Shown here one piece after another: positions 51,950 through 61,596 of a stretch of DNA of 64,000 bases; the stretch's first letter is position 1, and each line of letters starts with the position of its first letter. Position numbers and translations under genes: made by a program. The notes below the pieces were generated by a model. The model ran no database searches, was not told the origin of the DNA, and was given only the letters and a program-made list of their open reading frames with translations. This DNA comes from Adhaeribacter swui (lineage in GTDB: Bacteria; Bacteroidota; Bacteroidia; Cytophagales; Hymenobacteraceae): the NCBI RefSeq assembly GCF_014217805.1, contig NZ_CP055156.1, forward strand, positions 806,001-870,000, in the 5' to 3' direction.

Positions 51950-52930
51950 ATGAACTTAACCAGACGTCCGCGCCGTAACCGGAGAACCGAGGTAATCCGG
52001 AATTTGGTGCAGGAGAATAACCTTACCGTTCACGATTTTATATATCCTATTTTTGTACTGGAGGGCGAAAACAAAAAAGAAGAAATTACCTCCATGCCGG
52101 GCATTGCACGCTATTCTACCGACCGGATGCTCGATGAAATTGCGGCTTGCGTAGACTTAGGCGTAAAAGCTTTTGCCCCTTTCCCTAACATTCCCGAAAG
52201 TCAAAAAGACCGTTTTGCTACCGAAAGCTTTAACCCCGAAGGCTTGTTTCCTTCGTTTATCCGGGAAGTAAAAAAGAATTTTCCGGAGGTAGTACTGGTA
52301 ACCGATGTAGCCATGGACCCTTACTCTTCGGATGGGCACGATGGCATTGTAGACAACGGCGAAATCCTGAACGATGCGACACTAGAAATTCTTGGTAAAA
52401 TGGCCCTGGAACAAGCCCGCGCCGGCGCCGACATTATTGCGCCCTCCGATATGATGGATGGGCGGGTAGGTTTTATCCGGGAAAAGCTCGATCAGAACGG
52501 GTTTCAGAATGTAGCCATCATGAGCTATACCGCTAAATACGCCGGCGCTTTTTACGGCCCGTTCCGCGATGCTTTAGCTTCGGCGCCAAAGTTTGGCGAT
52601 AAAAAAACCTACCAGATGAATCCCGCTAACAGCCGCGAAGCTTTATTGGAAGCTGAACTAGATACCGCCGAAGGAGCCGATTACTTAATGGTAAAGCCCG
52701 CCCTGGCTTACCTGGATGTAATTAAATTACTCCGCGATAACTCGCATTTGCCCATTGCGGCCTATAACGTAAGCGGCGAATACGCTATGGTAAAAGCCGC
52801 TGCCCAAAATGGATGGATTGACGGTCAAAAAGCCATGATGGAATGCTTAATGAGCATGAAACGGGCGGGAGCCGATATCATCCTGACTTATTTTGCGAAA
52901 GAAGCCGCGCAATATTTAAAAAAAGGTTAA
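51950..52930 (+). CDS. hemB: Delta-aminolevulinic acid dehydratase
   Basis: 326-aa enzyme that condenses two aminolevulinate molecules to porphobilinogen in heme synthesis. Active-site lysines are in SYTAKYAGAFYGPFRDAL and DYLMVKPALAYLDV. The metal region reads VTDVAMDPYSSDGHDGIVDNG, with Asp where zinc enzymes have Cys, so it is of the Mg-dependent type rather than Zn-cysteine type. Other motifs: TRRPRRNRRTEVIRNLV at the start and NVSGEYAMVKAA. Standard length. It ends at a strong terminator. Confidence 0.97.
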   Translation: MNLTRRPRRNRRTEVIRNLVQENNLTVHDFIYPIFVLEGENKKEEITSMPGIARYSTDRMLDEIAACVDLGVKAFAPFPNIPESQKDRFATESFNPEGLFPSFIREVKKNFPEVVLVTDVAMDPYSSDGHDGIVDNGEILNDATLEILGKMALEQARAGADIIAPSDMMDGRVGFIREKLDQNGFQNVAIMSYTAKYAGAFYGPFRDALASAPKFGDKKTYQMNPANSREALLEAELDTAEGADYLMVKPALAYLDVIKLLRDNSHLPIAAYNVSGEYAMVKAAAQNGWIDGQKAMMECLMSMKRAGADIILTYFAKEAAQYLKKG

Positions 52931-52950
52931 TCTTAAAAACTTTCCTATCA

Positions 52951-52988
52951 TTAAAAAGGACCAGTTGCAAGCAACTGGTCCTTTTTAA
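52951..52988 (+). terminator. Terminator of hemB
   Basis: Perfect 18-bp stem (arms 52951-52968 and 52971-52988) with a 2-nt loop, core GGACCAGTTGC / GCAACTGGTCC, followed by T-rich DNA. Confidence 0.9.
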
Positions 52989-53676
52989 TTTTTTTACATT
53001 TCTGGCTAAGTTGCTACTCCCCAAAAGCATAATTAACCCAGCGCTGGCGCTGGTTTTCTGATTATATTAATTTAGGGAATTTCCGGAACGTAAGGTAAAC
53101 CCGGTTCGATACCATTTATTTACACGGGCACCATAGCCAACCCGCTTTCCCGGGATATCAATGCGCTTCTGGATGGTTTTGTAGCCAATGGCAGCCTGAA
53201 GCTAAATTTTTTAAATTTTTGTTATTTTAAGCTTAAAGCCAAAGGCGTTTACTCCCCTAAAAAGCAAAAAGGTTATAAAACTTACTTTACGAACAAAATG
53301 CTTTTATCCCCGCCAAACATCGGCAACTTTGCCCAAACCTGATTAAGATCAGGGGTGCGGCGGCCCTTTTTTTAAAAAATGGTGGCTTTTTAATTTGCTG
53401 CGCTAGTGCAAATCCTAAGTCTTATTTTAAATCTTTAAATAAAAACCTTGTTGCCAAGCTAAATCCGGCTTTCTTTTTCGTTTTTATCTTCCAAAAGAAT
53501 AACATCTGGCTCAACAGACAAGATTTTACAGCTTGCAAAAATAATTACCTAATAATGAACCACATACCGCATATTAATCCAATTTACCAGCTGATATCTG
53601 TTCAATTAGCAACAATATTAACCCGCCAACCTTAAAGAAATGGCACTTTAATTAAATTCTTTATTATTTTTGAGCC
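52989..53676. other. Spacer with a possible gene remnant and hairpins
   Basis: About 690 bp between hemB and lpxD. CCAGCGC / GCGCTGG (53038-53053) and CCTGAT / ATCAGG (53338-53353) form short hairpins. A frame at 53094-53342 with no ATG has a protein-like start (PFIYTGTIANPLSRDINALLDGFVANG) but then turns A/T-rich, so it may be the broken remains of a gene. Confidence 0.4.
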
Positions 53677-54699
53677 ATGAAATTTACCGTCGGACAAATA
53701 GCTGAGTTATTGGGAGGAACAGTAGAAGGCAATGCAGCAGCTTCCGTATATAAACTGGAAAAAATTGAAGAAGCCCGGGAAGGCTCTCTGGCTTTTTTGT
53801 CGAACTTAAAATATGAACATTTCTTATATACCACAGCAGCTACAGCGGTAATTGTATCGCATCAACTAGAGTTAAAGCTACCAACCCAGGCGGCCCTCAT
53901 CCGGGTAGAAGATCCGTATTTGAGTTTTACGCAACTGCTGGAAGAATATCAGAAATTAAAAGGCCGTTTAATGCAGGGCGTAGAAAGCCCTAGTTTTATA
54001 GGCGAAAACGTTATTATTGGCGAAGCTCATTACCGGGGCGCGTTTTCGTATATTGGCCATAACTGCCGCATCGGCGATAATGTACGCATTTACCCGCAAG
54101 CCTATGTGGGCGATAATGTTACTATTGGCAACAACACCACTATTTTTGCCGGCGCTAAAATTTACGCCGATTGTGTGATTGGCAACGATTGTATTATTCA
54201 TGCGGGAGCGGTTATTGGCAGTCCGGGTTTTGGTTTTGCGCCCCAGAAAGATGGTACCTACCGCGATATTCCGCAATTAGGCAATGTAATTCTGGAAGAT
54301 AGAGTAAACATTGGCGCCAACACTACCATCGATTGCGCTACCATGGGCTCTACCGTAGTGCGCGAAGGCACTAAAATCGATAACCTGGTAATGCTGGCTC
54401 ATAACGTAGAAGTAGGCCGAAATACCGTTATAGCAGCACAATCCGGCATTTCCGGCTCCAGCAAAATCGGGGATAATTGCGTTATTGCCGGGCAGGTAGG
54501 CATTGTGGGGCATATAGCCATAGCCAATAAAACAACCATCGGCGCCCAATCCGGCGTTTCTAAATCGGTAAAAGAAGAAGGTACTTTTATTCAGGGTTCG
54601 CCGGCTTTTGATTATAAACAAAACTTACGTGCTCTGGCTGTATTGCGGCGCTTGCCCGAATTAGAAAAACAATTAAACGAACTCAAAGAAAAAATTTAA
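53677..54699 (+). CDS. lpxD: UDP-3-O-acyl-glucosamine N-acyltransferase
   Basis: 340-aa enzyme that adds the second (N-linked) 3-hydroxyacyl chain in lipid A synthesis. N-terminal UDP-binding domain (MKFTVGQIAELLGGTVEG, LEKIEEAREGSLAFLSNLKYEHFLYT), then a left-handed beta helix built from about ten hexapeptide repeats (IGDNVRIYPQAYVGDNVTIGNNTTIFAGAKIYADCVIG). The catalytic His is in MLAHNVEVGRN. A C-terminal coiled helix ends LEKQLNELKEKI. First gene of the lpxD-lpxC/fabZ-lpxA cluster (127 bp to the next). Confidence 0.96.
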   Translation: MKFTVGQIAELLGGTVEGNAAASVYKLEKIEEAREGSLAFLSNLKYEHFLYTTAATAVIVSHQLELKLPTQAALIRVEDPYLSFTQLLEEYQKLKGRLMQGVESPSFIGENVIIGEAHYRGAFSYIGHNCRIGDNVRIYPQAYVGDNVTIGNNTTIFAGAKIYADCVIGNDCIIHAGAVIGSPGFGFAPQKDGTYRDIPQLGNVILEDRVNIGANTTIDCATMGSTVVREGTKIDNLVMLAHNVEVGRNTVIAAQSGISGSSKIGDNCVIAGQVGIVGHIAIANKTTIGAQSGVSKSVKEEGTFIQGSPAFDYKQNLRALAVLRRLPELEKQLNELKEKI

Positions 54700-54826
54700 C
54701 TTGCAGCGCGGCTTTTAAGTAAAGAAATAACCGGGTAATACACGCCAGTAACAGTTGCATTTTAACTGAACTTCAATTAATTATAACGTTATACGTCTCA
54801 TTAAAAACGTTACGCGTACTTTGTAA

Positions 54827-56224
54827 ATGAACGATAAACAACACACCATTAAGTCGCCGGTTACAGTATCGGGCATTGGCTTGCACACGGGCGTAATGGC
54901 CAACATGACTTTTTTACCGGCGCCGGTAAATCATGGATACAAATTCCAACGCGTTGATCTGCCGGGCCAGCCCATTGTGGCCGCCGACGTAGATAATGTG
55001 GTAGATTTATCCCGGGGCACTACCATTGAACAAAATGGCGCGCGGGTAAACACCGTGGAGCATACGCTGGCAGCCGTGGTAGGTCTGCAAATTGATAATG
55101 TGCTCATTCAACTGGATGGTCCGGAACCACCCATTATGGATGGATCTTCTATTGAATTTATTCATGCTCTGGAAGCAGCCGGCCTGGAAGAACAAAACGC
55201 GCTGCGCAACTATTTTGAAATTCCGCAGGGTATTCATTACAAAGACAGCGAACGCGAAGTAGAATTAGCGGCCTTGCCCCTAAATGATTACCGCGTAACC
55301 GTTATGGTGGATTATAATTCCCCGGTGCTCGGCAGCCAACATGCTTCTATTACTGATATTGAACAGTTCCGGGATCAGATTGCCTCCAGCCGTACTTTTT
55401 GTTTTTTGCACGAACTGGAAGCCCTTTACAAGCAAAATTTAATTAAAGGCGGCGATTTAGCCAACGCCATTGTGGTAGTAGACCGGGTAGTTACCGAAGA
55501 AGAACTATCCAACCTGGCCACGCTTTTAAATAAACCCAAAGTAGCGGTAAAAAAAGAAGGAATTTTAAATAACGTAGAATTGCGTTATAAAAACGAACCG
55601 GCCCGCCACAAACTGCTCGATTTAATTGGCGATTTAGCCTTAGTAGGCCGGCCCTTAAAAGGCCAGATTTTAGCGGCTCGTCCGGGCCACGCCGCCAACG
55701 TAGCTTTTGCCAAAAAAATTAAAAAACAAATGCAGGAAGCGGCTATTCAAAACGTGCCCACCTACGATCCTACCAAGGAACCCGTAATGGACATTAATAA
55801 AATCAGCCAAACTTTACCGCACCGCTACCCATTCCTGCTGATTGATAAAATTATTTACCTCGACGAAAATACTGTGATCGGGGTGAAAAATATTACGCTG
55901 AACGAACCGTTCTTTCAAGGCCACTTTCCGGGTAACCCGGTTTTACCAGGAGTTATTCAAATTGAAGCCATGGCCCAAACCGGCGGTATTTTGGTATTAA
56001 GCACCGTACCTGATCCGGAAAATTACTGGACGTATTTTATGGGAGTAGACAAGTGCCGCTTCCGGCGCAAAGTTATTCCGGGCGATACCATTATTTTTAA
56101 ATGCTGGCTTTTGGCACCTATTAAACGGGGTATTGCCAAAATGGAAGGCAAAGCTTTTGTAAACGGTAAAGTAGTAATGGAAGCCGAAATGTCGGCGAGC
56201 ATCGTCCGGAAGGAAGGGGTGTAA
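54827..56224 (+). CDS. lpxC: Bifunctional LpxC deacetylase / FabZ dehydratase
   Basis: 465-aa fusion typical of Bacteroidetes. Residues 1-300 are LpxC, the zinc enzyme that commits UDP-3-O-acyl-GlcNAc to lipid A: SGIGLHTGVMANMTF, VEHTLAAVVGLQIDN (zinc His), DGSSIEFIHAL, and ARHKLLDLIGDLALVGRPLKGQILAARPGHAANVAFA (zinc His and Asp). Residues about 315-465 are FabZ, a hotdog-fold 3-hydroxyacyl-ACP dehydratase: LPHRYPFLLIDKI, FFQGHFPGNPVLPGVIQIEAMAQTGG, with catalytic His and Glu. The fusion may link fatty acid and lipid A supply. Confidence 0.97.
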   Translation: MNDKQHTIKSPVTVSGIGLHTGVMANMTFLPAPVNHGYKFQRVDLPGQPIVAADVDNVVDLSRGTTIEQNGARVNTVEHTLAAVVGLQIDNVLIQLDGPEPPIMDGSSIEFIHALEAAGLEEQNALRNYFEIPQGIHYKDSEREVELAALPLNDYRVTVMVDYNSPVLGSQHASITDIEQFRDQIASSRTFCFLHELEALYKQNLIKGGDLANAIVVVDRVVTEEELSNLATLLNKPKVAVKKEGILNNVELRYKNEPARHKLLDLIGDLALVGRPLKGQILAARPGHAANVAFAKKIKKQMQEAAIQNVPTYDPTKEPVMDINKISQTLPHRYPFLLIDKIIYLDENTVIGVKNITLNEPFFQGHFPGNPVLPGVIQIEAMAQTGGILVLSTVPDPENYWTYFMGVDKCRFRRKVIPGDTIIFKCWLLAPIKRGIAKMEGKAFVNGKVVMEAEMSASIVRKEGV

Positions 56225-56227
56225 AAG

Positions 56228-56386
56228 AATTATGAATTAGAAATTATGAATTAGAAATTTCAGATAATGCAACTAGCATTCTTTTTGATTAACTAATTCT
56301 TATTAAAAATGGCCAGACAGCAACGTTGCAATTATCCTGGCTATATAATTTCTAATTTTTAATTCATAATTTTTAATTTAACAGAA
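56228..56386. repeat. Inverted and direct A/T repeats before lpxA
   Basis: Tandem copies of about 16 bp (ATTATGAATTAGAA, two units, 56229-56259) are answered by an inverted version at about 56345-56378, with roughly 85 bp between the arms. Such ATTATGAATTA stretches recur in Bacteroidetes genomes as I recall. Possible large hairpin in the transcript between lpxC/fabZ and lpxA. Confidence 0.6.
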
Positions 56387-56389
56387 AGA

Positions 56390-57184
56390 ATGAATCAACC
56401 ATTAGCCTATATTCACCCGGAAGCCAAAATTGCCCAAAATGTAGTAGTAGAGCCATTTTCAACCATATATAAAAATGTAGAAATTGGAGAAGGCACCTGG
56501 GTAGGCCCCAACGTTACTATTATGGAGGGTGCCCGCATTGGCAAAAACTGCAAATTATACCCGGGTTGTGTTATATCTGCTGCACCTCAGGATTTAAAAT
56601 ATAAAGGCGAGCCCAGCACCGTATATATAGGCGACAATTCCGTTATCCGGGAATGTGTTACCATTAACCGGGGTACAGCCTTAGATAAAAACACCACCAA
56701 CATAGGCAATAACTGTTTAATTATGGCCTATGTGCACGTAGCCCATGATTGCATTATTGGTAATAATGTAATTGTTGCTAATTCAGTGCAATTAGCCGGC
56801 CACATTGAAGTACAGGATTTTGTATTTATTGGTGGTACCACGGCCGTGCAGCAATTTGTAAAAATTGGTGCCCATACCATGGTAGGTGGTGGTTCTTTGG
56901 TCCGGAAGGATGTTCCTCCTTTTATAAAAGCCGCTCGCGAACCGCTTTCTTATGCTGGTATTAATTCAGTTGGTTTACGTCGGCGGGGTTATACCAATGA
57001 ACAAATTAACGAAATTCAGCAGATTTACCGCATCATATTCCTAAGTGGGTTAAACTATGCGGCGGCTTTAGATAAAATTGAGTTAGAAATGGTACCCAGC
57101 GACGAACGCGACGAAATCATTAATTTCTTCCGGACTTCGGAGAGGGGCGTTATCCGGGGTTACTCGCAAAAAGATGCAGATTAA
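56390..57184 (+). CDS. lpxA: UDP-N-acetylglucosamine acyltransferase
   Basis: 264-aa enzyme of the first step of lipid A synthesis, transferring 3-hydroxyacyl from ACP to UDP-GlcNAc. Left-handed beta helix of hexapeptide repeats starting IAQNVVVEPFSTIYKNVEIGEGTWVG; catalytic His in MAYVHVAHDCIIGNN; the C-terminal helical domain from about residue 190 (SVGLRRRGYTNEQINEIQQIYRIIF) is normal. It is downstream of lpxC/fabZ, after the A/T repeat region, and overlaps the ABC ATPase gene by 11 nt. Confidence 0.97.
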   Translation: MNQPLAYIHPEAKIAQNVVVEPFSTIYKNVEIGEGTWVGPNVTIMEGARIGKNCKLYPGCVISAAPQDLKYKGEPSTVYIGDNSVIRECVTINRGTALDKNTTNIGNNCLIMAYVHVAHDCIIGNNVIVANSVQLAGHIEVQDFVFIGGTTAVQQFVKIGAHTMVGGGSLVRKDVPPFIKAAREPLSYAGINSVGLRRRGYTNEQINEIQQIYRIIFLSGLNYAAALDKIELEMVPSDERDEIINFFRTSERGVIRGYSQKDAD

Positions 57185-57797
57185 GCTGACCAAGCTTGGC
57201 AAACGCTATAATTACGACTGGATTTTTCGGCACCTTTCCTACGAATTTGTTTCTGGTAAAGCCTATGCTATTTTGGGGTACAATGGCTCCGGAAAATCCA
57301 CCTTTATGAATACCTTATCGGGCAGTATACTCCCCAGCGAAGGTTCTATTGCGTACCAAAATAATTCACAGGCAATACCCGTAGACGAAATTTACCGGTA
57401 TCTTTCTTTTTCGGCGCCCTACCTGGAGTTAGTAGAGGAATTTACTTTAACAGAATTATTGCAGTTTCATACCCGATTTAAACCACTCCGCCAACTTACC
57501 CCCAACCAATTAATTGAGCGCATGTACCTGGAGAAAGCGCGGCATAAATTCGTGAAGGATTTTTCGTCGGGCATGAAACAGCGCTTAAAACTAGGTTTGG
57601 CCATTTACACCGATGCTCCCCTTTTGCTCCTCGATGAACCCACCACTAATTTAGACCAGACAGGCATTAACTGGTACCTCGAGCACGTAACCGAAAACCG
57701 AAAAAATCGGCTGGTAGTGGTTTGCTCCAACATTGCCCACGAATATTCTTTCTGCGACGGCACCCTGGATATTACGCAGTTTCATCCGGTTAAATAG
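57174..57797 (+). CDS. ABC transporter ATP-binding protein
   Basis: 207-aa ATPase subunit. Walker A GYNGSGKST, Q-loop region FSAPYLELVEEFTLTEL, signature FSSGMKQRLKL and Walker B PLLLLDEPTTNLD are all present; no membrane segment. Its start lies within the last 11 nt of lpxA, so it is translationally coupled to that gene. The partner permease is not in the window. Linkage to lpxA suggests an envelope role, but the cargo is unknown. Confidence 0.92.
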   Translation: MQIKLTKLGKRYNYDWIFRHLSYEFVSGKAYAILGYNGSGKSTFMNTLSGSILPSEGSIAYQNNSQAIPVDEIYRYLSFSAPYLELVEEFTLTELLQFHTRFKPLRQLTPNQLIERMYLEKARHKFVKDFSSGMKQRLKLGLAIYTDAPLLLLDEPTTNLDQTGINWYLEHVTENRKNRLVVVCSNIAHEYSFCDGTLDITQFHPVK

Positions 57798-57808
57798 CTC
57801 AAGAATTT

Positions 57809-57858
57809 CGTTTTTCCGCCGGTAACCAGCAATGCCGGTATTTACCGACGGAAAAACG
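57809..57858. terminator. Bidirectional terminator between ABC ATPase and Lys-rich gene
   Basis: CGTTTTTCCG.CGGTAA / TTACCG.CGGAAAAACG stem (17 bp, one mismatch, 16-nt loop) between convergent genes. Confidence 0.7.
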
Positions 57859-57899
57859 ATAAAATTTAAAAATTTAGCTGCAACAAGAACATTTCTAAA

Positions 57900-58436
57900 T
57901 TATTCCGGAGTTGTTGCTTCTGCGGCGGTGGGTGCCACTACTGGTACTGCGGCCGGTTTGCTGGCCCGGGATGTAGCTGGCTTTTTAGAAGTTGGGGCAG
58001 CGCTTGCTTTACTGGCCGAACGGGTTGAGCGAACCGGAGCGGGTTTTACTTCCGCGGCAACGGGAGCAGTAGCGGTTTCGGATTCCGGAGCAGCATCGTT
58101 AACTTTATTCTCGGTAGTATTTTCAGCACCTTTCGCTTTTTCTTTTTTGCTAGCTTTCTGCTCTTTTTTACCCATTACGGCTTCTTCTGCATTTTCTACC
58201 GTAGATACAATCGAATTTAACACATCATTCATCACAAACTCCGAACCTTCGTGAATTTTGCGTTTAGCTTCTTTCAATACATTTTTAATGGTGGCTTGCG
58301 TTTCTTTTTTAACGTCGCGCACCAAAGCTTTCATGCGCTTGTTAAAGTCACGTTGTAATTCTTTCGAGGGCAGTTTTTTATTCTTGCTGGCCGTTGTTTT
58401 TTTCTTACTTGATTTCTTCTTATCCGTTTTTTTCAT
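57900..58436 (-). CDS. Lys/Ala-rich histone-like protein
   Basis: 178 aa with low-complexity termini. Basic N-terminus (MKKTDKKKSSKKKTTASKNKK), a helical centre (LQRDFNKRMKALVRDVKKETQATIKNVLKEAKRKI and VMNDVLNSIVSTVENAEEAV) and an Ala/Pro/Ser/Thr-rich tail with Lys/Arg (STRSASKASAAP, SKKPATSRASKPAAV). The tail resembles histone H1- or AlgP-like proteins, so DNA binding is possible but unproven. No signal peptide. Its start faces the metG promoter region, 236 bp away. Confidence 0.75.
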   Translation of the reverse strand: MKKTDKKKSSKKKTTASKNKKLPSKELQRDFNKRMKALVRDVKKETQATIKNVLKEAKRKIHEGSEFVMNDVLNSIVSTVENAEEAVMGKKEQKASKKEKAKGAENTTENKVNDAAPESETATAPVAAEVKPAPVRSTRSASKASAAPTSKKPATSRASKPAAVPVVAPTAAEATTPE

Positions 58437-58645
58437 AATAGTTAAAGCGCTTAAATTATTTTTAAAATACGTAGCCTTACCGCAAAGTTAAGCCACGTAA
58501 TATCGCATTAATTTATACTTAAAAAGCAGCTTATCAGATATTAAATTATTGTTAATTTTTTAAAATTCTGCAACTAATTATACCCCGGGAACTGGCTTTT
58601 GTTTTGGTTCCGGTGTAGCTTCCACGTAATCACGAAGCAATTTTC

Positions 58646-58653
58646 TATATTTG
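58646..58653 (+). promoter_or_regulatory. -7 box of the metG promoter
   Basis: TATATTTG, exact TAnnTTTG, 19 bp before the metG ATG. The -33 position is not well conserved. Confidence 0.5.
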
Positions 58654-58672
58654 CACCCCAACCCCCGAAAAA

Positions 58673-60712
58673 ATGAATACAGAATATAAACGATATACCG
58701 TAACCGCCGCTTTACCTTACGCCAATGGGCCGGTGCACATTGGCCACTTAGCCGGGGTATATATTCCCGCCGATATTTACGTGCGCTATTTGCGTTCGAA
58801 AGGTGCCGACGTAAAATTTGTATGTGGCTCCGACGAACACGGTGTGCCCATTACCATCCGGGCGCAAAAAGAAGGTATTACGCCGCAGCAAATCGTAGAT
58901 AAATACCACGAAATAATTAAAAATTCGTTCGCCGAGTTTAATATTTCCTTCGATATTTATTCCCGCACTTCCAACACAACGCACCACGAAACCGCCTCCG
59001 GCTTTTTTACCAACCTATACGAAAAAGGCGTATTCGAAGAAAAAACTTCGCAGCAGTACTTCGACGAAAAAAGCCAGCAATTTTTGGCCGACCGTTACAT
59101 TGTGGGTACGTGCCCGCGTTGTGGCAACGAAAATGCTTACGGCGACCAATGTGAGAAATGCGGTTCTTCCTTAAGCCCGACGGAGCTAATTAACCCTAAA
59201 AGTATGCTGAGCGGCGAGCAGCCGGTGCTTAAAGAAACCAAACACTGGTATTTGCCCCTGGATGGATACGAAGACTGGTTGCGCGAATGGATTGTAGAGG
59301 GCCACAAAAACGACTGGAAAACCAACGTGTACGGCCAGTGTAAATCCTGGATCGATGGCGGTTTGCAACCCCGCGCCGTTACCCGCGATTTAGATTGGGG
59401 CGTACCGGTTCCTTTAGAAGAAGCGCAGGGCAAAGTTTTATACGTATGGTTCGATGCGCCCATTGGCTATATTTCGGCTACCAAAGATTTAACCCCGGAT
59501 TGGAAAACCTACTGGCAAGATCCGGAAACCAAACTGGTGCATTTTATTGGCAAAGATAATATTGTGTTCCATTGCATTATTTTCCCGGTAATGCTCAAAG
59601 CACACGGCGACTATATTTTACCCGACAATGTACCCGCTAACGAATTTTTAAATTTAGAAGGCGATAAGATCTCTACGTCGCGCAACTGGGCCGTGTGGCT
59701 GCACGAATACCTGCAGGATTTTCCGGGTAAAGCCGATGTGCTGCGCTACGTTTTGTGTGCCAACGCGCCCGAAAACAAAGACAACGATTTTACCTGGAAA
59801 GATTTTCAGGCCCGCAACAATAACGAACTGCTGGCTATTTTCGGCAATTTTGTGAACCGGGCACTGGTGCTTACCCACAAATACTTTAACGGTCAGGTTC
59901 CGGAGAAAAATGCTTTAACCGATTTTGACCGCGAAGTTTTAAGCCAGTTTGAAACCTACCCGGATAAAGTAGCGGCAGCCCTGGAGCAATACCGTTTTAA
60001 AGAGGCCTTACAGGAAGTAATGAACCTGGCACGTTTAGGCAATAAGTACCTCGCTGATACCGAACCATGGAAACTCATTAAAACCGACGAAGCCCGGGTA
60101 AAAACCATCTTAAACATTGCCCTGCAAATTGCCGGTTCTTTAAGCATTTTGGTGGAGCCGTTTTTACCTACGTCGGCGCAAAAACTGGCCGATATGCTCA
60201 ACATTCATTTGGGCAAATGGTACGAAGCCGGCATGGCCGAGTTTATCATTCCGGGCCATCCGCTGGGCGAAGCCAAACTGTTGTTCGAGAAAATAGAAGA
60301 TGCTACGGTAGAAGCCCAGGTGCAGAAATTACTGGATACCAAACAAGCTAATTTACTCGCCAACTCGTTAGCCGCCCCAGCCAAAGAAAACATTACGTTC
60401 GATGATTTTTCCAGAATGGACATCCGCATCGGTACCATCCTGGAAGCCGAGAAAGTAGCCAAGACCAAAAAACTGCTCAAATTAAAAATTGATACCGGCA
60501 TCGATCAACGCACCATTGTAAGCGGCATTGCCGAGTATTTTATCCCGGAAGCCATTATTGGGCAGCAGGTAGCGGTACTGGTAAACTTAGCTCCCCGCGA
60601 AATCAAAGGCATCCAAAGCCAAGGCATGATTCTGATGGCCGAAAATGCTGATGGTTCCTTGGCCTTTGTACAGCCTTCGGCAGTAGTGAAAAACGGCGGT
60701 ACGGTGTCTTAA
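58673..60712 (+). CDS. metG: Methionine-tRNA ligase
   Basis: 679-aa class I aminoacyl-tRNA synthetase. Signature motifs: [16 protein letters not shown] (HIGH), the zinc-knuckle [18 protein letters not shown], and the KMSKS-like DKISTSRNW. The anticodon-binding helical domain follows (about 390-560). The C-terminus from about 575 is a tRNA-binding OB-fold domain ([19 protein letters not shown]) that raises tRNA affinity. Length is standard for this form. Terminator at 60728-60762. Confidence 0.98.
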   Translation: MNTEYKRYTVTAALPYANGPVHIGHLAGVYIPADIYVRYLRSKGADVKFVCGSDEHGVPITIRAQKEGITPQQIVDKYHEIIKNSFAEFNISFDIYSRTSNTTHHETASGFFTNLYEKGVFEEKTSQQYFDEKSQQFLADRYIVGTCPRCGNENAYGDQCEKCGSSLSPTELINPKSMLSGEQPVLKETKHWYLPLDGYEDWLREWIVEGHKNDWKTNVYGQCKSWIDGGLQPRAVTRDLDWGVPVPLEEAQGKVLYVWFDAPIGYISATKDLTPDWKTYWQDPETKLVHFIGKDNIVFHCIIFPVMLKAHGDYILPDNVPANEFLNLEGDKISTSRNWAVWLHEYLQDFPGKADVLRYVLCANAPENKDNDFTWKDFQARNNNELLAIFGNFVNRALVLTHKYFNGQVPEKNALTDFDREVLSQFETYPDKVAAALEQYRFKEALQEVMNLARLGNKYLADTEPWKLIKTDEARVKTILNIALQIAGSLSILVEPFLPTSAQKLADMLNIHLGKWYEAGMAEFIIPGHPLGEAKLLFEKIEDATVEAQVQKLLDTKQANLLANSLAAPAKENITFDDFSRMDIRIGTILEAEKVAKTKKLLKLKIDTGIDQRTIVSGIAEYFIPEAIIGQQVAVLVNLAPREIKGIQSQGMILMAENADGSLAFVQPSAVVKNGGTVS

Positions 60713-60727
60713 AAATTTAAAAAATTA

Positions 60728-60763
60728 AAAGCTGCGTGGCGAATAAGCTGGCGCAGCTTTTTT
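60728..60763 (+). terminator. Terminator of metG
   Basis: AAAGCTGCG / CGCAGCTTT (9-bp stem, 15-nt loop) followed by TTTTG, 15 bp past the metG stop. Confidence 0.8.
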
Positions 60764-60867
60764 GTTTGTAGTAGTTTTTTTGCTCTTTATATATTAGCGA
60801 AACCGAGAATCACTGCTTGTAGCCATTACTTGGAACTCGACTACTGTTACTGGGCTTGTAAGCTTTT

Positions 60868-61596
60868 TTATTCGCTAAGTTTAGTGATGGGAGTTAGTAG
60901 TACTTTTCTAAATTCCACCTCGGAGCCTTCTGCCTGCAGGGCAATCTGGCCTTGTTGGGCGGTCGCATTGTAACCATGATTAACTAAGTCCTGATTCACC
61001 CATACTTTTATCTCCCTGTTCAGACATTCGATCGTTAAGGCATTCCATTGGCCCAAAGGCTTTTCAGAACCATCTGTTAAATTGGGAATGCGCCGCAGTT
61101 TATCGCCGTTTACGCCCCAATCTTTCTTTGGTCCCCGGCGCTTTTCCATATCCGGTACCGTTATGTCTTCCTGAATACACCAGAAATCGCCCGCATTCTG
61201 GTGCATCATCTGTACCTCAATGGATTTAGGAAACATCTCGTAAAGCGCCCTGGGAGTAGACACATGCACCAAAGCTCCGCAGTTACCTGGTTTAGCGGTA
61301 AACCGATATTCTAGTTCGAGCCGGTAGTTTTGGTAGATAGCATCCGTAATAAGGTGCCCTTCCGGTGTTCCCAGACTAACCAAGTAACCATTACGTACAA
61401 CAAACGGGTTTCTAGCCTTCGTATCTTTATCTAATTGGGGTACATCCACGTGCCAGCCGGTTAGATCTTTGCCATTGAAAAGACTTTTAGCGCTTACTTG
61501 AAATGTTGAATCACCGGAAGTACTAATCCAAGTATCAGGCATGGTAAAGGAAAGAAACCCCAAAGCAAGAATAAGGACGACGCTAAATTTCTTCAT
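60868..61596 (-). CDS. DUF1080 (3-keto-disaccharide hydrolase-like) protein
   Basis: 242 aa, signal peptide MKKFSVVLILALGFLSFTMP. Concanavalin-like jelly-roll domain of the DUF1080 family: SLFNGKDLTGWHVD, the long strand region YQNYRLELEYRFTAKPGNCGALVHVSTPR, SIEVQMMHQNAGDFWCIQ, LGQWNALTIECLNREIKVWVN and IALQAEGSEVEFRKVLL. The family is active on 3-keto sugars in some members; here the substrate is unknown. Periplasmic or secreted. Confidence 0.92.
   Translation of the reverse strand: MKKFSVVLILALGFLSFTMPDTWISTSGDSTFQVSAKSLFNGKDLTGWHVDVPQLDKDTKARNPFVVRNGYLVSLGTPEGHLITDAIYQNYRLELEYRFTAKPGNCGALVHVSTPRALYEMFPKSIEVQMMHQNAGDFWCIQEDITVPDMEKRRGPKKDWGVNGDKLRRIPNLTDGSEKPLGQWNALTIECLNREIKVWVNQDLVNHGYNATAQQGQIALQAEGSEVEFRKVLLTPITKLSE

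Noticed and set aside
53098-53118. GGTTCGATACC, similar to a tRNA T-arm
   Set aside because: No matching acceptor, D or anticodon arms around it; no tRNA gene was found anywhere in the window.
53665-53672. TATTTTTG directly before the lpxD ATG as a promoter
   Set aside because: It would start transcription at or after the ATG (leaderless) and has no -33 partner; likely chance in A/T-rich DNA.
57832-58254. 140-aa frame opposite the Lys/Ala-rich gene
   Set aside because: Ala/Ser/Phe-rich reading typical of the antisense of Lys/Ala-rich coding DNA; begins inside the terminator.
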